Assembly: GCA_036156195.1 (NCBI GenBank)
Contig: JAYZUZ010000018.1
Coordinates: forward strand, 62,001-126,000
Length of the DNA: 64,000 bases
Origin: Abyssibacter sp036156195
GTDB lineage: Bacteria; Pseudomonadota; Gammaproteobacteria; Nevskiales; OUC007
Reading direction: 5' to 3'
Below the pieces are notes generated by a model that was not told the DNA's origin, did no database searches, and was given only the letters and a program-made list of their open reading frames with translations. The position numbers were made by a program, and so were the translations under genes. Of this stretch, positions 44,484 to 54,178 are shown in pieces (the first letter of the stretch is position 1; every line of letters begins with the position of its first letter).

Positions 44484-45860
44484 TCAGAACGCATTCTCGT
44501 CCCGCGAGATCATCAGCGCGGTCATCAAGATGATCCGCATGTCCAGCAATGGCGACCACTGCCGAATGTATTCCAGATCGTACTCAATACGCTTCTCCAT
44601 CCGATCCAGTGTCTGAGTCTCTCCGCGGTAGCCATTCACCTGAGCCCAACCCGTCACCCCAGGCTTCACCTTGTGGCGGGTCATATAACCCTGGATGGCA
44701 CGCCGATAAAATTCGTTGTGGGCAACCGCGTGAGGGCGTGGACCGACGATGGACATATCGCCCTTGAGTACGGTCCAAAACTGTGGCCATTCGTCCAATG
44801 AAGTCCGGCGCAAGAAGCGACCTACCCGGGTTACGCGAGGATCCGCCCTGCTCACCTGTTCAACCTGTTCACCTTCTTCCATTACCGTCATGCTGCGGAA
44901 CTTGTGAACGTAGAAGCGCTCCCCGTTAAGCCCATACCGATACTGCTTGAAGATAATTGGCCCACGGGAGTCAATCTTCACGGCCAGTGCAATTGCAATC
45001 ATGAGTGGAATGCTGAGCACCAGCACGACAGACGCGAAGACGATGTCGAATAGGCGCTTAAGCATGCCATCTACGCCATAGAATGGTGTCTCGATGACCT
45101 CCAGCACCGGCACACCTTGTATGTCGTAAAACTGTGCTGACATCATGTTGAATATGTACCAATCGGGCACATAGAAAACCGATGCGGTGGTATCACCAAG
45201 TTCATTGATCAGTGCAATGCCACGTTCGAAGGCACCTTCCGGCAAACAAATGAAGACGACTTCTACACCATTATCGCGGACATACTCAGCGGCTTTATTC
45301 ACGGAACCCAGGTGAACAAGCCCCTCCAGCGGCCCGCCCGTTCGAGAAGGCTCGCGATCCTCGAAATACCCGATCAGGTCATACCCCGCAGTGGCTGCAC
45401 GAGGCGTGAGGTTCCGCGCAGCATCATTGACAAACAAGATCACTGCGGAGCGATTCTTGGCGATGCTTGGAAAAATGCGAATCAGGCCGTAGCGGACAAT
45501 GACATGCCCAATCACGAAAGCTACCGGCACACCGACAATCCATGCGGCCAGTACACGTCTGGACAAATCGGTTCCCAGCTCGGCGAAAAAGCCCACCAAG
45601 ATCAGAGACACGACAACCGCCAGCCATAGCCATAGCAGACGCGTGCCGACGGAACCTGGCCGTCCGAGTTGCCACGGGATGGTCAGCGAGACTCCCCGCA
45701 TGAGAAACGCAGAGATCATCCCGGAGAACAGGGCCGCTGCCTGATAAAGTCCGTCAAAAGTGATCTGGAAGGCGGCGCAGGCAGCCATCATCGTGCCGTA
45801 AATGATCAGCGCGTAGGACAACCCGTTCAGCACACCGGCGCGAGTACTGCGCTGTGCCAT
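44484..45860 (-). CDS. Exopolysaccharide initiating polyprenyl sugar-1-phosphate transferase (WcaJ-like)
   Basis: A 458-residue member of the polyprenyl glycosylphosphotransferase family. Five N-terminal hydrophobic spans, a central NAD-like region (VILFVNDAARNLTPRAATAGYDL) and the C-terminal catalytic domain: KRLFDIVFASVVLVLSIPLM, FKQYRYGLNGERFYVHKFRSM and TSLDEWPQFWTVLKGDMSIV. It transfers hexose-1-phosphate to undecaprenyl phosphate, starting the repeat unit. ATG 45860 has AGGAG 5 bases upstream. Diverges from the Wzz-like gene, sharing a 212-base promoter region. Confidence 0.93.
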   Translation of the reverse strand: MAQRSTRAGVLNGLSYALIIYGTMMAACAAFQITFDGLYQAAALFSGMISAFLMRGVSLTIPWQLGRPGSVGTRLLWLWLAVVVSLILVGFFAELGTDLSRRVLAAWIVGVPVAFVIGHVIVRYGLIRIFPSIAKNRSAVILFVNDAARNLTPRAATAGYDLIGYFEDREPSRTGGPLEGLVHLGSVNKAAEYVRDNGVEVVFICLPEGAFERGIALINELGDTTASVFYVPDWYIFNMMSAQFYDIQGVPVLEVIETPFYGVDGMLKRLFDIVFASVVLVLSIPLMIAIALAVKIDSRGPIIFKQYRYGLNGERFYVHKFRSMTVMEEGEQVEQVSRADPRVTRVGRFLRRTSLDEWPQFWTVLKGDMSIVGPRPHAVAHNEFYRRAIQGYMTRHKVKPGVTGWAQVNGYRGETQTLDRMEKRIEYDLEYIRQWSPLLDMRIILMTALMISRDENAF

Positions 45861-46072
45861 TGAAACTCCTAATCGTATTTCTTGTGGTCCACGGCCCGGC
45901 ACTGGAATTGCGGAGTTCCACCCGCAACCCACCTCAGTTCATGCTGCTCGAGCCCCCGCGAAGACATCGCCGAACCGATCGGTCGCCCGAATATGCTCGC
46001 CGTGGCCTAACAATCATCGCAGACTCTCGCAGATTGCGTCACTATTGAGCTGACTTCTCCGCACCACATCCT

Positions 46073-47494
46073 ATGAACGCCCCGCAAAGTCCCACGCCAG
46101 CCGCCGTCCCCCAGGGCGTCCAGCTCCCTGGCATCGCCTTGATGCAAGTTCAGGCCATGCTGCTTGCACGCTGGAAGCTCATTGTTGCCTTTGGGCTGGG
46201 TTGCGCCGTGCTGGCTGCGCTATTGAGCAAGTTGGTTCTTCCCAAGACCTACGTCGCCACAGCGACCGTTCTGGTGGATTTCGAGGTGAATGATCCCCTC
46301 TCCGGCCGCGATTTTCCCGCGCATCTGGCGACCAGCTACATGGCTACGCAGATTGAATTCATGCGCAGCCCTGAAGTCCTGATCCCTGCGCTCGAAACGC
46401 TAGGTTGGGCGTCAGACCCGGAGCGCCTGAGCGGCATCCCAAACGCCAGCGACCCAAACCTGCGCAGAAACTGGTTACGTAATCAGCTGGCACAACAGTT
46501 ATCGATCCATCAAGGAGACGACAGCCGCTTCATCTACGTCAGTTTTACCGGAGAAACACCGACGGAATCGGCAGACGGTGCGAATATTGTTGCGCGCACA
46601 TTCGTGCGAGAGCAGCAGGCTCGGCAGCAAGGCCCGGCTCGACTGCGCGTCGACCAAGCTGAATCCAAACTCGCCAGCTTGCGTGAGCGCGTCAGCACGG
46701 CCGAGGCCCAAGTGGCTCAATTTCGTGAGCAATCTGGCCTCATCGCACTCGATAGCGACCTGCGTGATGAGCAGACACGCCTGATCGAACTGGAGCGGCG
46801 CTTGTCCGAAGCCCGAGCGCGACGCAGGGAAGCACAGCAACGCCTCAATTCCGCGCGTAATGCAGACGCATCGGTGCTCGGCTCTAACTTAATTCAAAGC
46901 ATGAAACGGGAAGTCGCGGCTTTGGAAGCGCGCCTGGCCGACCTGTCCACCACGCTGGGACCACGCCATCCCGAGTACATCGCAGTCAGTCGCGAACTCA
47001 TGTCGGCCCGCATGCGACTGGATGCTGAGATCGACCATTACGTGGAGAGCGCACGCGCTGAATTGAACATCGCGCGCAGCCAAGAAAGTGGGCTCGCCGC
47101 TGAGCACGCGGCTGTCAAGGCAGCCCTGCGCTCCGAGCAATCCACCAAGGACGATGCTGCGCAGTATCTTCGAGAACTGGATACAGCCAAACAGCTCTAC
47201 CAGCAGGCTCTGCGTGAATACGATAAGACCTTGCTAGGCGCCGGTACGGAATATTCCAACGCCAGCGTATCCAGCCCAGCACAACCTCCACTCGAGCCCG
47301 ACAGCCCCAAAGCGAAGCTCAATACAATCGTGGGGGGCATCCTGGGCGGCGTCCTGGGCGTCTCACTGGCGCTACTGCTTGAACTTGTGAACCGCAAGAT
47401 TCGTTGCCGCACAGACCTTGAGCGCGATCTCGGTCTGGTCGTGATCGGTGATTTGACGCTTCAGCGACGCCGGGGCATGCGCTTACCAGGATAG
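46073..47494 (+). CDS. Wzz/GNVR polysaccharide chain-length/co-polymerase protein (no kinase)
   Basis: A 473-residue protein with two TM segments (WKLIVAFGLGCAVLAALLSKLVL near 34-56 and TIVGGILGGVLGVSLALLLEL near 430-450) around a large periplasmic coiled region (Gln/Arg/Glu-rich). The C-terminal proline-rich segment before TM2 (SSPAQPPLEPDSPKAKLN) fits the GNVR pattern. It ends just after TM2 with no fused tyrosine-kinase domain. Cooperates with Wzy and Wza. Wzy follows 14 bases on. Confidence 0.88.
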   Translation: MNAPQSPTPAAVPQGVQLPGIALMQVQAMLLARWKLIVAFGLGCAVLAALLSKLVLPKTYVATATVLVDFEVNDPLSGRDFPAHLATSYMATQIEFMRSPEVLIPALETLGWASDPERLSGIPNASDPNLRRNWLRNQLAQQLSIHQGDDSRFIYVSFTGETPTESADGANIVARTFVREQQARQQGPARLRVDQAESKLASLRERVSTAEAQVAQFREQSGLIALDSDLRDEQTRLIELERRLSEARARRREAQQRLNSARNADASVLGSNLIQSMKREVAALEARLADLSTTLGPRHPEYIAVSRELMSARMRLDAEIDHYVESARAELNIARSQESGLAAEHAAVKAALRSEQSTKDDAAQYLRELDTAKQLYQQALREYDKTLLGAGTEYSNASVSSPAQPPLEPDSPKAKLNTIVGGILGGVLGVSLALLLELVNRKIRCRTDLERDLGLVVIGDLTLQRRRGMRLPG

Positions 47495-47508
47495 CCTCCC
47501 CTCTGCCC

Positions 47509-48852
47509 ATGCAACGATTCGAGACCGCCGCTCAAAACGTCCGGCCTGATTCGGCTTTCTGGCGCCTGTCAGGCTGGATGTTGCTCATCACAATCATCTT
47601 TGCTGCCATCCCAGCAGGTTTCAACTGGCAGCCGGTGGGTCTTTCGGACGGTGAGACAACCAACCAGCTACTGCGCCGAGTGCAATGGTTGCCTGTCTGG
47701 GGATTGGCCGGGTGGATGATTCTGCGTAGACGGGCGCTCATCGTGCCATTGCTGCTGCGAACCAACCCGTTTCTCCTTGGCTTTTGCCTCTGGGCAGCTG
47801 CATCACTCACCTGGGCAGATGTCCCTGGTGGCACCATCAACCGTTTGGTACAGCTGGTCGGTTCGCTGATGATCGCCGTGGCATTTTGCGTAGCAAGCTG
47901 GGGACGCTATCGGCTGGAGCGGCTCACGCTAACCGCGTTGACGATGCTATTGGTGGCATCGCTGATCATGGTCTTCGCGATCCCACGCTACGCGGTCCAC
48001 AATGACCCCACACTGCGAGGCCTCTGGGCAGGGGTCATGTCCAGCAAGAATGAACTCGGAATCGTCTTCTCCCTCGGGCTCATGTTTGGCACATTTTCAT
48101 GGCTGACGGGCTTGATCAGCGGCCGCTACTTCGGCGGGTTGCTGGCTTTGATCGCAGTGATCTCTCTGGGTGCCAGCTCGACGACTGCGACAATCACAGG
48201 CGTCATGGCCGCAACCATCGTCTGGTTGTCCATCAGGCCGCCGATCGACCCGGCGGGCAATGCCCTGGCGTTGGTGCTCTTCGCGCTGCTGGTGCTTGGC
48301 CTGCCCTACTTGGCCGCCACCCTGCTATCGGGTCCTCCTACCGTTGTCGACATCCTCGGCCCAGTTACAGAGGCACTCGGCAAGGATATTTCGCTGACAG
48401 GACGCGACGATATCTGGTCGCGGGTGCTGCGCGAGGCCTGGGAGCATCCCGTATTCGGAGGCGGGTACGGCGCATTCTGGCTGGGCCCCGGGGGTCCGTC
48501 GGACTGGATTCATCAGGAGCTTTACTGGATTCCCTACCAAGCTCACAACGGCTATATCGACATTTTCAATGAACTCGGCTTTGTGGGCCTGACCTTGGTC
48601 GTCGGCTTCGTGGTGTGGCACCTCAAGCAGGTCACACAACTGTGGTGGGTGGACCGCCCCACAGCCGCCGTTCACCTAGCCCTGCTGATCTATACGTTGG
48701 TTGCCAACATCACCGAGTCGACACTTTTCCGACCACTCACCCTACCTTGCACCCTCATACTGTTTTCTTCGCTGACGCTCTCCCGCGTGCAATTGCAGCG
48801 GCAATTTGACGAGCTGGTACCCCGAGCGGGACCGCGCAGCGCTACCCACTAG
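47509..48852 (+). CDS. O-antigen ligase/polymerase family protein (Wzy-like)
   Basis: A 447-residue protein with ~12 hydrophobic spans and a large periplasmic loop containing GPVTEALGKDISLTGRDDIW, HPVFGGGYGAFW and AHNGYIDIFNELGFVGL, the pattern of Wzy/WaaL polymerases. It likely polymerises the lipid-linked repeats. The stop overlaps the convergent glycosyltransferase by 4 bases. Confidence 0.9.
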   Translation: MQRFETAAQNVRPDSAFWRLSGWMLLITIIFAAIPAGFNWQPVGLSDGETTNQLLRRVQWLPVWGLAGWMILRRRALIVPLLLRTNPFLLGFCLWAAASLTWADVPGGTINRLVQLVGSLMIAVAFCVASWGRYRLERLTLTALTMLLVASLIMVFAIPRYAVHNDPTLRGLWAGVMSSKNELGIVFSLGLMFGTFSWLTGLISGRYFGGLLALIAVISLGASSTTATITGVMAATIVWLSIRPPIDPAGNALALVLFALLVLGLPYLAATLLSGPPTVVDILGPVTEALGKDISLTGRDDIWSRVLREAWEHPVFGGGYGAFWLGPGGPSDWIHQELYWIPYQAHNGYIDIFNELGFVGLTLVVGFVVWHLKQVTQLWWVDRPTAAVHLALLIYTLVANITESTLFRPLTLPCTLILFSSLTLSRVQLQRQFDELVPRAGPRSATH

Positions 48853-49898
48853 CTCAGAGCGGCACGCAGAGCCTGCTCCAGTCTCCGCCCACCGAACGCG
48901 CTGACTGCAGCTCTGCGAACAGAGACCGCGTCAAGACGGCTCACCTGCTCCGCCGCCACTTGTCGGGCCAGTGCCGGCAGATCCTCAAAGACCTGAAACT
49001 GTTCGAACTCAGAGCGAATGTGTTGGTACCACGGACGATCACGCACCAACACGGTTGCACCGTAGGAGATGGCGTGGAAAAAGGAGCCCGAAGCAACCAT
49101 CTCCGCACTGTCGTGCAGCAACAGCGTGGCCTTGCAGCGCTGGAGTAGGCAGGCCGCTTGCGATTCGGTCACGAACCCGGGTTTGACCCGTACTGATGCA
49201 CCCAACCGCCGTTGCGCAATAATGGCGTTGAGACGGTCGACGTATCCTGGCGCCGGCGCCGCCCCCGCAAGCAGCAAGGGCTGGCCCGGTGGCCAGCACT
49301 CAAGCAAGCGATGAAGCTGCTTGTATTCAGCGATCACGCCAAAAACGAGATAACTCTCCTCTAGCGCGCCCATCGATGCGGCAAACGCATCGTCATTGTC
49401 AGGCTCAGCAGTGGGATAAAGCGGGTGCGGCACATAATGATGGCGCTCGTCCCACCCCTCAATGACAGGCGCATGGACAATCACGCGATCGGCAAGGCGC
49501 CGCGTACGGTCCACCAGCGTCTTTGTAGCCCGCCGGGTTTGCCCTGTCGTGTCGTGGGCGTAATGGTTGTGCAGTACGAACACCAGTCGCCGGCTCCGGA
49601 GGCGGACCCAGCGCAACCAGAGATTCACATACGTCCAGCGCGGCACTGAAAGCCTCCCTGCGGAGTTCAGCACGCGCAGCTCGGGCCAATTGATCATCAC
49701 CTGATCAAAACGCTGCCAGGGTGAGCGCATCATCGACTCCATGGTCATCGGCAAGACCCGCATGCCGATCGCTGTCAGTGCGTCCGCCATTCGATCCTGG
49801 TAGACATTCACGGCATCCGGTTGCGGCGGATACACGTGCACAACGCCAGCGCACGGCTGGGAAATGATCGGCCCGTCGGCCGGATGGGATTGAGTCAC
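48849..49898 (-). CDS. GT-B-type glycosyltransferase
   Basis: A 349-residue protein with Rossmann-like elements: GVVHVYPPQPDAVNVYQDRM at the N-terminus, LVFVLHNHYAHDTTGQT, IVHAPVIEG, then LLLAGAAPAPGYVDRL and LLHDSAEMVASGSFFHAISY as the donor-binding domain. This resembles GT4-like transferases, with the Glu-X7-Glu motif not clear. GTG start at 49898. It transfers a sugar in repeat-unit assembly; donor unknown. Confidence 0.8.
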   Translation of the reverse strand: MTQSHPADGPIISQPCAGVVHVYPPQPDAVNVYQDRMADALTAIGMRVLPMTMESMMRSPWQRFDQVMINWPELRVLNSAGRLSVPRWTYVNLWLRWVRLRSRRLVFVLHNHYAHDTTGQTRRATKTLVDRTRRLADRVIVHAPVIEGWDERHHYVPHPLYPTAEPDNDDAFAASMGALEESYLVFGVIAEYKQLHRLLECWPPGQPLLLAGAAPAPGYVDRLNAIIAQRRLGASVRVKPGFVTESQAACLLQRCKATLLLHDSAEMVASGSFFHAISYGATVLVRDRPWYQHIRSEFEQFQVFEDLPALARQVAAEQVSRLDAVSVRRAAVSAFGGRRLEQALRAALS

Positions 49899-49908
49899 TG
49901 GAGACGCC

Positions 49909-51336
49909 TTGGAAGCTGCGCTGATACTCTATGCCATCCGCCGAGTGCGCGTCCCCTGCGGACCTGCGGCTTTGAACAATGGGATGGGTTCTGCGCGCTC
50001 CCGCGGCATGCACAGAACGCGTCTGAACCAGCGACCGGAACCGTCATTGAGCCACGACCAACGCGTCAAGCCATCCGGCAACGCCCGAAGGGCATTACTG
50101 TCCGGCGCCATGCTCAGCCTGATCGATCAGGCGATGCTCTCCGCCACCAACTTCGGCATCGGATTACTCTTCATCCGGCTGGCGTCTAAGAGCGATTACG
50201 GGCTCTACGCGCAGTTCTTCGGCGTTCTGATGCTTTCCCAAGCACTGCAAAACGCGATCTCCAACGCGCCACTCGTCTCTCTGGGACCCAAACTACGCGG
50301 TCGCCGACAACGGAGCCTTGCGGCGCATCTGCTCCGATTCCAAAGCCTGGTGTCGGCTGCTGCAGGCGTCGCAGCTATCGCGGTGGTCAGTCTGCTGTCC
50401 GGCATTCTGAGCATTGCTGAACTCACCCCAATGGTCGGCTGCAGTTTTGCCGTAGCACTGGTGGGTCAGTGGCTGCGCGAATACGCACGCAATTTTCACT
50501 TTTGTATTTACCGCCCCGGCATGGCCCTGACCACAGACGCTGTCTACTCGGTCGGCGTCATTGCCGGGCTATTGACCATCGCGTCTCTTGATCAATTTGG
50601 TACCAGTACCGTCCTGCTGACGCTCGGTGCAGCCAGTATTGTCAGTGGCCTCATCGGCCTCGTGCTTAGCGGCCCCAAACCATTGGGCATGCACGGTCGC
50701 GCAAAACCGGCGCTGGCGCGCGCATGGCATGTCAGTCGGTGGACGCTGCCCAGCGTGTTGCTCTCCTGGGTATCGAACAACACCTTCGCCTTTGTGGTTG
50801 CGATCATCATTGGCCTGGCCGCTTCGGCAGATATCAGCGCAGCTCGGCTACTGCTGATGCCGGCAGGATTGTGCTTGACCGCGTGGACCAAAGTCTTCGC
50901 ACCCAGGATGTCGAGCTGGTGGGGCTTGGGTGCTCGCGACACCATTCGGTCAGCCACCGTCTACTCCTGCGTCGCACTGCTCGCACTAATCCTCACCTAC
51001 ACCGTGGTCCTGTTGCTGGCGTTCCCGCTGCTAGAGCAGTTCTTACTGGGCGAGCGGTACAGCTCTGCGGCCGCTCTCATTCCGCTCTGGGCCCTGTTCT
51101 TTAGCGTCAACGCCGTCCGCGGCGTCGGGACGGCCGTTCTGGTCGGCGCGGAGCGGTTTAAGGACCTGTTTGTTTTCGGATTGATCGGCGCTGCGGTTTC
51201 GCTGCTTGGATCAGTCGCTGGCACGATCATTTGGGGAACAGGCGGCGCGGTGCTTGGACTCGCACTCGGCGAGCTGTGCCTGCTACTGCTCATTGCCACG
51301 ATTGGCCGCCGGCGTATCGTGGCCTCAACGCCTTAG
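49909..51336 (+). CDS. Polysaccharide flippase (Wzx-like)
   Basis: Up to 475 residues with ~12-14 hydrophobic spans in the MATE/MOP style: LIDQAMLSATNFGIGLLFIR, ASKSDYGLYAQFFGVLMLSQ, DISAARLLLMPAGLCLTAWT and paired C-terminal spans. It moves the lipid-linked repeat to the periplasm. The start is uncertain: TTG 49909 has GGAG 5 bases upstream; ATG 50008 is closer to where family N-termini begin but lacks a clear ribosome site. It diverges from the GT at 48849-49898. Confidence 0.87.
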   Translation: MEAALILYAIRRVRVPCGPAALNNGMGSARSRGMHRTRLNQRPEPSLSHDQRVKPSGNARRALLSGAMLSLIDQAMLSATNFGIGLLFIRLASKSDYGLYAQFFGVLMLSQALQNAISNAPLVSLGPKLRGRRQRSLAAHLLRFQSLVSAAAGVAAIAVVSLLSGILSIAELTPMVGCSFAVALVGQWLREYARNFHFCIYRPGMALTTDAVYSVGVIAGLLTIASLDQFGTSTVLLTLGAASIVSGLIGLVLSGPKPLGMHGRAKPALARAWHVSRWTLPSVLLSWVSNNTFAFVVAIIIGLAASADISAARLLLMPAGLCLTAWTKVFAPRMSSWWGLGARDTIRSATVYSCVALLALILTYTVVLLLAFPLLEQFLLGERYSSAAALIPLWALFFSVNAVRGVGTAVLVGAERFKDLFVFGLIGAAVSLLGSVAGTIIWGTGGAVLGLALGELCLLLLIATIGRRRIVASTP

Positions 51337-52154
51337 CGGTTGCGATGGCCACCCCAATCACGAAACCGACGCCAGAGCGAAGCAGCCAGCAATCGGATAA
51401 CCACGGGTAGATTGTCCATCAGATAGCGACGGATCAAACGACGCGGGTCCTGCAACATCCTGTGCGCCCACTCCAGGCCTAATCGCTGCATCAGCTGCGG
51501 GGCCCTGGCAAGGTCACCTGTAGCAAACGCGAAACTGGCACCCACACCGATAATGAGCGCCTGGGGCTGACGCCGACGCAACGCATGCGCCACGTACTCC
51601 TGCTTGGGCGAACCCATCGCCACAAGAATGACATCCACATCGCCCGACTCAGTCAATGCGGCATCAATCCCCGCCAGTTCAACCGGACTCGGTGGCACAC
51701 CAGTCCAGGGCGAATGGTGACCTGCAATCCGCAAGCCGGGATACATGCGAGACAAGGCCTCAGCCGCACGGACTTCATTGCCGTCGACACCACCCAGCAA
51801 ATACATTGAACGGCCCTGACGAGCACAACAAGCCGCCAATTCAAACATGAGGCTCGAGCCGGCAATGCGCTCAGGTATCGGTGCCCCGGCTAGGCGCGAG
51901 GCCCACACCAATGGCATGCCATCGGCAATAATCAGATCAGATTGGCGGTATAGCGCGGCAATGTGAGGGTCACGTCGAGCCCGACTGAGAAAATCCATGT
52001 TCGCTGTGACCAGCCATGTGCCCCGCCCTGCTGCTAAATCCTGGCTGATCGCATCTAACAGCGCTTGCTGCGAACAGCGCGCGACATCCAAGCCCATCAA
52101 CGCGACCGTCTGATGGTTTAGCGCGGCCACAGCACCGGCGTTTGTGCCTGTCAT
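51333..52154 (-). CDS. WecG/TagA/CpsF family glycosyltransferase
   Basis: About 273 residues (from ATG 52154; GTG 52163 is an alternative). Family signatures: TWLVTANMDFLSRARRD, IIADGMPLVWASRL, MYLLGGVDGNEVRAAEALSR, VDVILVAMGSPKQEYVAHA and IIGVGASFAFATGDLARAPQ. These enzymes add ManNAcA or related sugars to polyprenyl-linked glycans. It lies just downstream of the GT2 gene and convergent with Wzx. Confidence 0.92.
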   Translation of the reverse strand: MTGTNAGAVAALNHQTVALMGLDVARCSQQALLDAISQDLAAGRGTWLVTANMDFLSRARRDPHIAALYRQSDLIIADGMPLVWASRLAGAPIPERIAGSSLMFELAACCARQGRSMYLLGGVDGNEVRAAEALSRMYPGLRIAGHHSPWTGVPPSPVELAGIDAALTESGDVDVILVAMGSPKQEYVAHALRRRQPQALIIGVGASFAFATGDLARAPQLMQRLGLEWAHRMLQDPRRLIRRYLMDNLPVVIRLLAASLWRRFRDWGGHRNR

Positions 52155-52166
52155 GTTGGCCACAGA

Positions 52167-53093
52167 CTATCCGGCGATCCGCTGCTTGCTGCGCCCGGTC
52201 AAACGGCCCAGCAATCGCCCACCTACTGCACGTAGTCGGCTCAACTGCCAGTCCTGAAGCCCTTTGCGAAAAGCTAGATCATCGTAGCGTGGCTCACGTC
52301 GCATAGCCGCGTACCAGTACGCTGCAATCATGAGCAGGCCGCCGATGACATAGGGCTTTTCCGCCATCCGGAACAGCCCGGACGCCGTCGCGTAAGCCGG
52401 GTGGTACCCCATGAACCAGATGCCACGCCCCAAACGAACGCGACCCTTGTAGACGTTCTTGTCCGAAGAACCCATCAAACGATGATGGAACAGTCGCGCC
52501 CCAGGATCGCGAATGGACTGTGTGGTCCAACCCTCAAGCCGACACTTATGGATGTCGATGCCGTCCCAAAGAATGGTCTGGCTGAATCCCCCGATGGCTT
52601 CAAAGGCCTCACGCTTGTAGAACTTGAATTGCCCGGCCACCATCTCATCGATGATGTACTCCTCAACTAGTGCGTCGTCCTCCGGCCGGTACACCTTGCC
52701 GGAGACGGCTGCGAGCCTGTCATCGGCCTCAAGCGCCGCGAGCATGGTTTCGATGTAAGTCGGGTCAAAGGACATATCCCCATCGAGCTTGCAGATGTAG
52801 CGGTAGTCGGACTGCAGCTGCTCTCGGCCAAAATTGAAGGCCTCGATCACACCCGACCCAAGCACCCGCTTGCCTCGATTCTGACGCCGAATCAAGCGAA
52901 TGAACGGATAGTCTTCCTGATAGCTTGCGACGATTTCCGGCGTGTCATCCGTCGAACCATCGTCCACGATCAGCCACTCCCGGGGCCACACCGTTTGCTG
53001 GACCATCGCGTCCAACGTACGTCGGATATAGCGGGATTCGTCTCGCACAGGCGACACGATGGCGACCGGGGCGGATGGATGTTGATCAGTCAA
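52167..53093 (-). CDS. Family 2 glycosyltransferase
   Basis: A ~308-residue GT-A enzyme starting at a TTG (53093) that overlaps the stop of the kinase-like gene by 8 bases, with GGAAGAG upstream. It has APVAIVSPVRDESRYIRRTL, EWLIVDDGSTDDTPEIV, ICKLDGDMSFDPTYIE (DxD) and GQFKFYKREAFEAIGGF. The C-terminus is hydrophobic enough for one membrane-associated helix (VIGGLLMIAAYWYAAM). Open frame extends upstream to 53252 but inside the previous gene. Part of the wza-kinase-GT operon. Confidence 0.88.
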   Translation of the reverse strand: MTDQHPSAPVAIVSPVRDESRYIRRTLDAMVQQTVWPREWLIVDDGSTDDTPEIVASYQEDYPFIRLIRRQNRGKRVLGSGVIEAFNFGREQLQSDYRYICKLDGDMSFDPTYIETMLAALEADDRLAAVSGKVYRPEDDALVEEYIIDEMVAGQFKFYKREAFEAIGGFSQTILWDGIDIHKCRLEGWTTQSIRDPGARLFHHRLMGSSDKNVYKGRVRLGRGIWFMGYHPAYATASGLFRMAEKPYVIGGLLMIAAYWYAAMRREPRYDDLAFRKGLQDWQLSRLRAVGGRLLGRLTGRSKQRIAG

Positions 53094-54129
53094 TGTACTC
53101 TTCCAGATAAACCGCGCCGATGATGTCGACGCCTTGCTCGCGAAGCTCATGCACAACAGCGCGAGCATCGGTGAGCCGGTCCTCGTCCTTACACAGCACG
53201 ACGATGGCGTGACCCACGACCGACGCAAGCGCCTGGGCATCCGCACCGCCATCGAGCTGGGTCGCGTCCAGCAGAACCAGACCAGGCTGTGCGAAGCCGC
53301 TGATCAGCCAGTCACGGAAGCGGGGGTGCATCAATCGCTCGTGACTCGCACTAGAACGCCCCCCTGCGATCAGGGTGAACTGGTCGAGGTCATTGAACTG
53401 GTGGGCGGTGAGTTGTAGGCCGCCCGCAAGCCATTCGGACAACCCGGTGACATTGTCCAGGCCGAATAGACGAGACGAAAGGCCACGTTGGAGGCCGACG
53501 TCAACAAGACAGGTGGCGCGCCCCGCCCGCGCCAACAGCACCGCCAGATTGGCCGCAACAGCGCTGCGGCGGGTGGATCGACCAACGCTGATCACCGCCA
53601 GTGCCTTGCGCTCGCCCATCCGGTCCAGTCGCGGCGTGAGCCTCGCCAGCAGGCTGCGATAGCGCAGCGCCTCCGGGGAATCGGGTGCAGTGACAACGCT
53701 GACCGCATTATCGGGGTGCATTTCTGCCTGCCGAACGATGGCAACCTGGTCGAACCTCGCCAGTGGCTGAGTCCCTGGCGAGCCCGTGGATCGAGGTGCT
53801 GTGGCGCTAGCGGGCTCGGGGCGGCGCCCCATCGCTGCAGCGCGGTGAGCCTGTGCGGCATGTTCTGATCCAGGCTTGCGGGACCTGTTCACCGTCTCAC
53901 GCGACTCGGTGGCCTGGCCTTTCGGCGTGGAGGGTGCGTGGTCTGAAGCCGACGCACCGGCCGGAGGGAACGGTGCTACGCGCACATCGGATGTCCGAGT
54001 CTGGCGAGTTAGCCGGGCCCTCAACCGATCTGAATCCTGCTCGCTGGCTTCCGCGTCGATCACCCGCGTCGCACCATAACGGGCAGCCAGGACGCCGCGC
54101 CGAAGCCCCTTGGATTCTGTCTTAGTCAT
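53086..54129 (-). CDS. BY-kinase/CpsD-like P-loop protein with degenerate Walker motifs
   Basis: A 347-residue protein from ATG 54129 (54165 is possible). Residues ~1-145 are disordered, rich in Ala/Arg/Ser/Pro. Residues ~150-347 resemble the bacterial tyrosine kinase CpsD/EpsG fold. The Walker A equivalent reads VGRSTRRSAVAANLA (182-196), with no GKS/T lysine; Walker A' reads LVDVGL and has lost its second Asp; Walker B is LVLLDAT. The Tyr-rich tail is limited to two tyrosines (YLEEYID). It sits between wza-like and GT genes, where such kinases control polymer export. Confidence 0.8.
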   Translation of the reverse strand: MTKTESKGLRRGVLAARYGATRVIDAEASEQDSDRLRARLTRQTRTSDVRVAPFPPAGASASDHAPSTPKGQATESRETVNRSRKPGSEHAAQAHRAAAMGRRPEPASATAPRSTGSPGTQPLARFDQVAIVRQAEMHPDNAVSVVTAPDSPEALRYRSLLARLTPRLDRMGERKALAVISVGRSTRRSAVAANLAVLLARAGRATCLVDVGLQRGLSSRLFGLDNVTGLSEWLAGGLQLTAHQFNDLDQFTLIAGGRSSASHERLMHPRFRDWLISGFAQPGLVLLDATQLDGGADAQALASVVGHAIVVLCKDEDRLTDARAVVHELREQGVDIIGAVYLEEYID

Positions 54130-54178
54130 GACAGTTGCACCGGAGGTGCGTCGTCGCGCCTGCACATCGTGAGAACAA

